Assembly (NCBI GenBank): GCA_021791455.1
Contig: JAJYWM010000442.1
Coordinates: forward strand, 1 to 9,396
DNA length: 9,396 bases
Source of the DNA: a bacterium
GTDB lineage: Bacteria > Chloroflexota > Dormibacteria > UBA8260 > Bog-877
Direction of reading: 5' to 3'
Shown here one piece after another: positions 5,303-9,396 of this stretch. Position 1 is the stretch's first letter, and each line of letters starts with the position of its first letter. The notes beneath the pieces are model-generated. The model made no database searches and was not told where the DNA came from. It saw only the letters and a program-made list of their open reading frames with translations. The translations under genes were made by a program, and so were the position numbers.

Positions 5303-6400
5303 GTGAGGCTAGGCTTGCTGTGGACGTGGATCGATCGAGCCACACGCTATCCATTGAATAGGAGGGCTACGGAGCAGCGCGGGCAGGTGGCCGTGCTCTT
5401 CGCGATTGCGGCGGTGGCCATCGTCGTGACCGCCGGACTCGCACTGGACGCTGGCCAGAGCTTCGTCTCGCAGCGTGCCATCCAGGCAGGCGCGGACACG
5501 GCCGCTCAGTCGGGAACATCGATGCTGGACGCCGACTTCACGGCCTGCGTCAACTCCCAGACCTTGCCCTACACGGCATCCGACATATCGGCCGTCGTCA
5601 CCAAGATTGTCTCCAGTGCCGCCGCGGCCCAGGGAGGTGCCACGAGCCCGCCTGTGGCCACATTCGTGGCGTATTCCTCCGACACCACTCCAGCCCTTTC
5701 CAGCTTGGGGCCCGTGTCGAGCTACACGGGCCAGTTCTGTGCGCCGGGCGGCGTCTGGGCAGGGCCAACGGGAGTCAAGGTCGCCACTACCGAAACCCGA
5801 CCAACGTTTGTCCTTCAGCTCGTAGGCATCCGGACCGCGACGGAGGACGCCGCGGGCACTGCGGTCTTCGGTTATGTGGGGGGCGGTGGGGCTCCGTTTG
5901 CCTCGTGGGACGCCGCCTGCTATAAGTCGTCGAGCGGCGCAGCACTTGTTGCTGGCGACACGGTCGTCCTTTTGTCACCTCAGTGGTACAAGTACACTTG
6001 CGGCTTCGGGACGCCTGCCAGCTTCAAGGGCTACATTGACCCGATCACCCCGATTGCGCTCCCGATGGCTATTCCAAGCTGCATCCAGACTGGGCCTGGA
6101 GTAGGAATCAAGACCCCGCCGGCCCTTGTGGTTGGCCAGACTTACCTCATCCCGGAGATCAGTTCGTATACGAAGGGGTACTGCCCAGGCTATAACTCCA
6201 GCAACGCTGGGCCTTATATGCTGACGTACGCTGGGATGATCTCGGTGACCGTCACAAGCGAAACGACCACAACGATCCTCGCCGTCGTCAACCCCACAAG
6301 CCCGACTACATCCGGAGTAACCATCTGCCCGATCGGGGATACCTCTTGCTCCAGCTCATTCGGATCGACGTCCCCGACCGGCGTCGAGCTCTACCAGTAG
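5303..6400 (+). CDS. TadG-like membrane-anchored pilus-assembly protein
   Basis: The product is 365 aa from a GTG at 5303, with GGGAGG at 5292-5297 and a 5-nt gap. In-frame GTGs at 5297 and 5300 and a TTG at 5354 are alternatives; the TTG gives a more typical N-terminus but has no ribosome site. After a basic stretch (RRATEQRG) comes the Tad/TadG N-terminal helix, about 28-50 (GQVAVLFAIAAVAIVVTAGL), then ALDAGQSFVSQRAIQAGADTAAQSG. This is the hallmark of putative Flp pilus-assembly TadE/G-like proteins: one membrane helix, then a conserved helix with D-G---R---Q--AD-AA. The rest (about 75-365) is extracytoplasmic, rich in Ser, Thr, Gly and Pro, with several Cys and no von Willebrand-type domain visible. 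TadG-like proteins work with TadE/TadF pseudopilins in Flp/Tad pilus biogenesis. The next gene starts 1 nt after its TAG. Confidence 0.85.
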   Translation: MRLGLLWTWIDRATRYPLNRRATEQRGQVAVLFAIAAVAIVVTAGLALDAGQSFVSQRAIQAGADTAAQSGTSMLDADFTACVNSQTLPYTASDISAVVTKIVSSAAAAQGGATSPPVATFVAYSSDTTPALSSLGPVSSYTGQFCAPGGVWAGPTGVKVATTETRPTFVLQLVGIRTATEDAAGTAVFGYVGGGGAPFASWDAACYKSSSGAALVAGDTVVLLSPQWYKYTCGFGTPASFKGYIDPITPIALPMAIPSCIQTGPGVGIKTPPALVVGQTYLIPEISSYTKGYCPGYNSSNAGPYMLTYAGMISVTVTSETTTTILAVVNPTSPTTSGVTICPIGDTSCSSSFGSTSPTGVELYQ

Positions 6401-6401
6401 G

Positions 6402-6836
6402 GTGGCAAGGAAGTCTCGATCCCGCGGCCAGAGCCTCGTTGAGTTTGCCCTGGTGGCTCCACTCCTGCTGCTCCTGCTCAGCGGGGGAGCGGACCTGGCC
6501 CGCGCCTATTTCGTGGGTATCCAAATCGCCGACGGGGCACGGCAGGCCGCGCTCTACGCTTCGGATAACCCGCCGGTCAGCGGCGCCCCGGGCTCGGGCT
6601 ACACTTCGGCCGACTTGGTTGCGATCGCCAAGAACAACGCGGGCTCGACCGCGGGGCTTCTCGGATGTCCAACTGCGGACATCACCGTTACGGTGGGATC
6701 AACCACGACGTACAGCTCGGGAGGCTTCTACCAGCCGATCTCGGTGAGCTGTGCCCTCCCGCTCCTCACGCCTCTACTGCCATCTCCTGTCCACATCGCC
6801 TCGAACGCCGAGGCCCTGATCGTGCCGGCCACATGA
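6402..6836 (+). CDS. TadE-like pseudopilin (first copy)
   Basis: The product is 144 aa from a GTG at 6402, 1 nt after the upstream stop, so translation is probably coupled. The N-terminus RSRGQSLVEFALVAPLLLLL is the TadE signature: a short basic leader, Gly9, then (S/T)-(L/M)-VEF with Glu14, running into one membrane helix at about 15-36. This resembles type IV-pilin class III leaders, which in TadE are cut by the prepilin peptidase TadV. After it, GIQIADGARQAALYAS is the usual continuing helix, followed by a small outer domain with two Cys (in LLGCPTAD and VSCALPLL) that may pair. No prepilin peptidase gene is in the window. Confidence 0.88.
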   Translation: MARKSRSRGQSLVEFALVAPLLLLLLSGGADLARAYFVGIQIADGARQAALYASDNPPVSGAPGSGYTSADLVAIAKNNAGSTAGLLGCPTADITVTVGSTTTYSSGGFYQPISVSCALPLLTPLLPSPVHIASNAEALIVPAT

Positions 6837-7303
6837 ACAGTTGGAGACCTGGCCGGATGTCGAGCGCGGGCGTGAGGGAGTCTCAGGGAACTCGCGGCGC
6901 CACCATGGTCGAATTCGCCCTGGTCGCCCCCATCTTCTTGGCCGCAGTAATCGGCCTGTTCAGCGCGGTGATTTTCGTGCTGGAGGTCCAGGTTGCGAAC
7001 CAGGCGGCCCAGGCGGCGGCTCGCTGGGGGGTAGCAGCGGTCAACTTCTCCGGCACCGGCCCGAGTCCCCAATGCCCAGATGGCAGTCCTCCCACAGGGA
7101 TGGTCAACGCTGCCAAATCCGCAGCGGGCCCGTTCGCGTCCAACCTATCGGTCGCCGACGGCGGCGGCACAGCCACCAGCGGCGGGGCGGCTGGATCGGC
7201 GTTCTGCCAGATCACCATATCCATCCCCACCCTGGGCTTCGGAGGGTACTTTGGGATCGGGCCCAAGTACGTAACGGCCACCGCCGTCGACTATGTGACC
7301 TGA
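6833..7303 (+). CDS. TadE-like pseudopilin (second copy)
   Basis: The product is 156 aa from the ATG at 6833, which overlaps the previous TGA as ATGA. That settles the start against longer open-frame versions. A leader of about 22 residues ends in QGTRG, followed by ATMVEFALVAPIFLAAVIGL, the TadE motif with Glu27 and one membrane helix at about 28-51. Then comes EVQVANQAAQAAARWGV, the conserved helix, and a compact outer domain with Cys in PQCPDG and AFCQITI. It has the same architecture as its neighbour but a different outer domain, as with the TadE/TadF pairs of Tad loci. The three genes 5303-7303 almost certainly form one transcript. Confidence 0.88.
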   Translation: MNSWRPGRMSSAGVRESQGTRGATMVEFALVAPIFLAAVIGLFSAVIFVLEVQVANQAAQAAARWGVAAVNFSGTGPSPQCPDGSPPTGMVNAAKSAAGPFASNLSVADGGGTATSGGAAGSAFCQITISIPTLGFGGYFGIGPKYVTATAVDYVT

Positions 7304-7392
7304 CCCTCGGGGATGAGGATCGATAGAGGCGCTCCGTATCAAGTTGGCGACACGCAGGCCCCGGAGCAACGGGACAGTGCAGACTATGGGGC

Positions 7393-7998
7393 GTGGCGCA
7401 GGGTACCTATCAGGCGGGGTCATCTGCCGACTTCGACCGCCTCTACCGTGACACCTATGCCAGGGTACTCCAGACGGTGACGGCGATCGTCCGGGAGCCG
7501 GCGGCCGCCGAGGACTGCGTCCAGGAGGCTTTCGAGCGCGCCTACGCCGCCTGGCCCCGGTTCCGACCCGATGCCCCGGCTCCCGTCTGGATCCACCGGA
7601 TCGCCATCAATGTGGCCCTCACCTACCGTCGGCGACTCACGCTCCGCCAGGTGGGAGAGACCATCCGCCGCCTGGGGCGTCCCGAGTTTGTAGCCGACGC
7701 CACGAGGACAACCGACCAGATGGACCTGGTGTCTGCCCTCCAGGGTTTGCCGGCACGCCAGGCGGCCGCCCTGGTGCTGCGCCACCTCCACGGGTACACC
7801 AACCGGGAGATCGCTTCCGCCATCGGGGTTCCGGAGCGGACGGTGGCCTCCCGCCTCGCGGCGGCGAAACGCAAGCTGGCGGAGAAGTTGGGTGAGCCGG
7901 GGAACAGCGCCCCATGGTCTGACTCAGATTCCGAGGCGCACAGGGGTCCCGCCCCCACCCACTCCCGCGTCCAACGGCAGGGGACGTCCAATGCCTGA
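7393..7998 (+). CDS. ECF-type RNA polymerase sigma-70 factor
   Basis: The product is 201 aa from a GTG at 7393, which lacks a strong ribosome site. Region 2 spans about 13-80: DFDRLYRDTYARVL, then AAAEDCVQEAFERAYAAW, and PVWIHRIAINVALTYRRR, which covers the -10 recognition and promoter-melting part. A short Arg-rich linker follows. Region 4 spans about 109-168: LVSALQGLPARQAAALVLRH, LHGYTNREIASAIGVPERTV and ASRLAAAKRKLAEKL, the helix-turn-helix for the -35 element. The last 30 residues are hydrophilic and variable. ECF sigmas redirect RNA polymerase in response to envelope or stress signals and are usually held by a membrane anti-sigma encoded next to them. The next gene overlaps it by 8 nt and is a membrane protein, which fits. 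Targets cannot be read from the sequence, and no GGAAC/GTC-like promoter was found upstream. Confidence 0.9.
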   Translation: MAQGTYQAGSSADFDRLYRDTYARVLQTVTAIVREPAAAEDCVQEAFERAYAAWPRFRPDAPAPVWIHRIAINVALTYRRRLTLRQVGETIRRLGRPEFVADATRTTDQMDLVSALQGLPARQAAALVLRHLHGYTNREIASAIGVPERTVASRLAAAKRKLAEKLGEPGNSAPWSDSDSEAHRGPAPTHSRVQRQGTSNA

Positions 7999-8569
7999 GG
8001 GGTTCGACGACTGGCTCAGCCGGTCCCTGGCCGAGACCCTGGGGTCCGCGGGCGCCGAGACCCCACCGCCACGCTACCGCAGGTCTGCCAGTCGCGCCCG
8101 AAGGCGCCATTGGGTCTGGTGGCCGGCCTCCCGTGCTGGGTTCGGCGCCCTCGTTCTCGGCTCGGCGCTCGTCACCGGATCGTTCGCTGCCGGCTTTCAC
8201 GCCATTGACCCGTCCGCGTCCCTTCCGATTCTGACTGGCGCGGGGCCGTCCTTTCATCCCTCCGCCGCGCCCAGCGGAGTGCACGGTGGATCGGTGTCCA
8301 GGCGCGGGTCATCGTCCGGCCACGGCCGCTCCGGCTCTGCCCCCCGTCACTCTCCCGCAGCCAGTCCCACCCCGGGCCACGGGCACTCAGGCACCGCCCC
8401 CGGCCACTCTCCCGCAGCCAGCCCCACCCCGGGCCACGGGCACTCAGGCTCTGCCCCCGGTCACTCTCCCGGAGCCAGTCCCACCCCGGGCCACGGGCAC
8501 TCAGGCACCGCTCCCGGCCACTCTCCCGCAGCCAGCCCCAGCCCGGGCCACGGCCGCTCCGGGGGCTGA
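7991..8569 (+). CDS. Putative anti-sigma-like membrane protein with His-rich repeats
   Basis: The product is 192 aa from the ATG at 7991, inside the end of the sigma gene (8-nt overlap), which indicates coupled translation. Residues 1-40 are cytoplasmic in character: FDDWLSRSLAETL, an amphipathic helix of the sort that could hold a sigma factor, then a very basic RRSASRARRRH. A membrane helix follows at about 50-69 (GFGALVLGSALVTGSFAAGF). The rest is disordered, with four 19-residue repeats at 116-191 of the form (S/T)APGHSPAASPTPGHGHSG. There is no zinc-type anti-sigma motif (H-x3-C-x2-C), so it is not a ZAS protein. Its position and topology suggest an anti-sigma or sensor partner. The His-rich tail might bind metal ions or span the cell wall. 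The function is inferred only from context and layout. Confidence 0.7.
   Translation: MPEGFDDWLSRSLAETLGSAGAETPPPRYRRSASRARRRHWVWWPASRAGFGALVLGSALVTGSFAAGFHAIDPSASLPILTGAGPSFHPSAAPSGVHGGSVSRRGSSSGHGRSGSAPRHSPAASPTPGHGHSGTAPGHSPAASPTPGHGHSGSAPGHSPGASPTPGHGHSGTAPGHSPAASPSPGHGRSGG
8336..8563 (+). repeat. Four tandem 57-bp coding repeats
   Basis: There are four back-to-back in-frame 57-bp units, each coding 19 residues rich in Pro, Gly, Ser and His. Units 1 and 3 share tct at the start and agt in the middle, while units 2 and 4 share acc and agc. The array is therefore best read as a 114-bp pair that was duplicated. Unit 4 departs from the rest at its end, changing HGHSG to HGRSG, like the stretch just before the array (GHGRSG). 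Such arrays change copy number by slippage or unequal recombination. Confidence 0.95.
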
Positions 8570-8730
8570 TCGGTACCAACGGCCCGTAGCCGCCCCGCCT
8601 CAGCGGGTACCATCTTCGGGCCGACCCCGTCCGTGGTTGGGTGATCCGGTTCATGGGCGCGTTCCTATCAGTGGACACGGTCGTCACGAGGCCACCATCG
8701 CCCCCGGGCACCGGGCAGGTACCCTCACCT

Positions 8731-8736
8731 GAAGGA
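8731..8736 (+). promoter_or_regulatory. Ribosome binding site for the ATPase gene
   Basis: GAAGGA lies 5 nt before the ATG at 8742 and sets that start. The 172 nt between the previous gene and this one also carry a small hairpin (CCCGC-ctca-GCGGG, 8594-8607) without a T-run. Confidence 0.6.
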
Positions 8737-8741
8737 ACCAC

Positions 8742-9396
8742 ATGGAACCGAGATCAAGCGAGCGTCAGCGGGGGGCATCCAGGCCCGGAGGCTACAGGAC
8801 CGAGCACGCCCTGGCGGTCGATGCGTCGGCCAGGATCCCCGGGTTCCGGCCCGAGCCACCCCGTTCGCTGGAGGAGCTGGCCCTCCCCTTCTCCTTCGTC
8901 GCTGAGCTGGTGCTCAAGATCATGTACTTCAATGGCAACATCCTGGGCCGGGACATCGCCGCCCGGGCCTGCCTGCCCTGGTCGATCACATCAGACGCCC
9001 TCAACTTCCTGGCTTCCGAGGGCTACTGCGGCACGACTGGTATCCGGGGCACCGCCGGCCCTGGCGCCGACTTCGCCGAGAGCCTTCAGTACCTGGTGAC
9101 CAGTCTCGGGCGCGAGCGGGCCCGTGAGCTGTTGGAGCTGAACCAGTACGCCGGTCCCGCTCCCGTCCACCTAGACGACTACCTGGAGAGCGCCCGCTCC
9201 CTGGTCGACGAGGCACCCACGGTGGCTCGTGACCAGCTGCGGGAGGCGCTGAGCCACCTGGTGGTGCCCGACGAGCTGGTCGACATCCTGGGAACCGCCC
9301 TGACCAGCCGGCAGGCACTTTTCCTTTACGGGCCGCCCGGCAACGGGAAGAGCTCGATCGCGGAGGCCTGTGCCGGCGTCCTCGGGGATCCGATCT
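8742..9396 (+). CDS. AAA-type ATPase, 5' part only
   Basis: The first 218 codons are present and the gene runs off the window with no stop. Residues 1-40 are a hydrophilic lead. About 42-110 has a winged-helix look: LALPFSFVAELVLKIMYFNG, then LGRDIAARACLPWSITSDAL and NFLASEGYC. After it, FAESLQYLVTSLGRERAREL and NQYAGPAPVHLDDY form the usual linker of this ATPase group, followed by LSHLVVPDELVDILGTAL. The Walker A motif is GPPGNGKSS at 197-205 (Lys203), preceded by ALFLY. Walker B and the sensor motifs lie beyond the window. This layout, a helix-turn-helix-type domain before an AAA ATPase, matches a widespread bacterial family of unknown role that I recognise by pattern. It is separate from the TadA/VirB11 motor. 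It follows the sigma/membrane pair by 172 nt on the same strand, and its link to the Tad genes is only by position. Confidence 0.85.
   Translation, partial: MEPRSSERQRGASRPGGYRTEHALAVDASARIPGFRPEPPRSLEELALPFSFVAELVLKIMYFNGNILGRDIAARACLPWSITSDALNFLASEGYCGTTGIRGTAGPGADFAESLQYLVTSLGRERARELLELNQYAGPAPVHLDDYLESARSLVDEAPTVARDQLREALSHLVVPDELVDILGTALTSRQALFLYGPPGNGKSSIAEACAGVLGDPI

Noticed and set aside
4893..5306. Plus frame of 137 codons between the IS and the Tad-like gene
   Set aside because: It begins inside the transposase 5' region with no ribosome site, the product is not recognisable, and the stretch is better explained as intergenic or promoter DNA.
6665..6832. Upstream extension of the second TadE-like protein
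   Set aside because: The open frame continues upstream over the first TadE-like gene, but the ATGA overlap at 6833 and the normal TadE leader set the real start.
8336..8563. CRISPR-like array
   Set aside because: The 57-bp units are contiguous with no spacers and code in frame for protein repeats.
8594..8607. Hairpin CCCGC-ctca-GCGGG after the repeat protein, as a terminator
   Set aside because: It has a five-pair stem and no T-run. Such stems are common by chance in this base composition.
8172..8741. Minus frame of 189 codons with GPGWGWLRES repeats
   Set aside because: It is the antisense image of the 57-bp coding repeats. The plus frame has the membrane helix and the overlap with the sigma gene.

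Overview
This is a high-G+C bacterial window. The GTG and TTG starts, the Tad-type envelope genes and an ECF sigma factor with short overlapping genes point to an actinobacterium or a similar high-G+C lineage. No rRNA, tRNA or species marker is present, so the organism cannot be named.

The window falls into two halves. The left half (1 to about 4950) is a mobile-element-littered accessory region. It opens with two diverged copies of a 45-bp end-like repeat, then a C-terminal scrap of a VapC-like PIN toxin, then a frameshifted IS1380-type transposase relic on the minus strand. Next comes a pair of overlapping minus-strand genes for exported proteins of unknown function. Their base composition is visibly lower in G+C than the right half (28/60 at 2761-2820 against 47/60 at 7501-7560, counted by eye). 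After them lies an ISLre2/UPF0236-like transposase, also on the minus strand. It is nearly complete but is cut by one in-frame TAG, and the conserved C-terminus continues in the same frame after that stop.

The right half (about 5300 to the end) is an ordered plus-strand cluster. It starts with a TadG-like membrane-anchored protein and two TadE-like pseudopilins, in tight succession (1-nt gap, then an ATGA overlap). An ECF-type sigma-70 factor follows, overlapping by 8 nt a small single-pass membrane protein. That protein has a C-terminal tail of four 19-residue His/Pro/Ser/Gly repeats and sits where an anti-sigma factor usually lies. The last gene starts an AAA-type ATPase with a winged-helix-like front part and runs off the window just after its Walker A motif. 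The TadE/TadG genes probably serve a Flp/Tad pilus or related envelope machine. The sigma and membrane-protein pair probably forms an envelope-responsive switch, possibly for this neighbourhood, though no promoter shows that.

No clearly new defence or biosynthetic system is visible. The best leads are the in-frame amber in an otherwise intact transposase, the His-rich repeat tail on the putative anti-sigma partner, and the uncharacterised overlapping pair of exported proteins between two insertion sequences.
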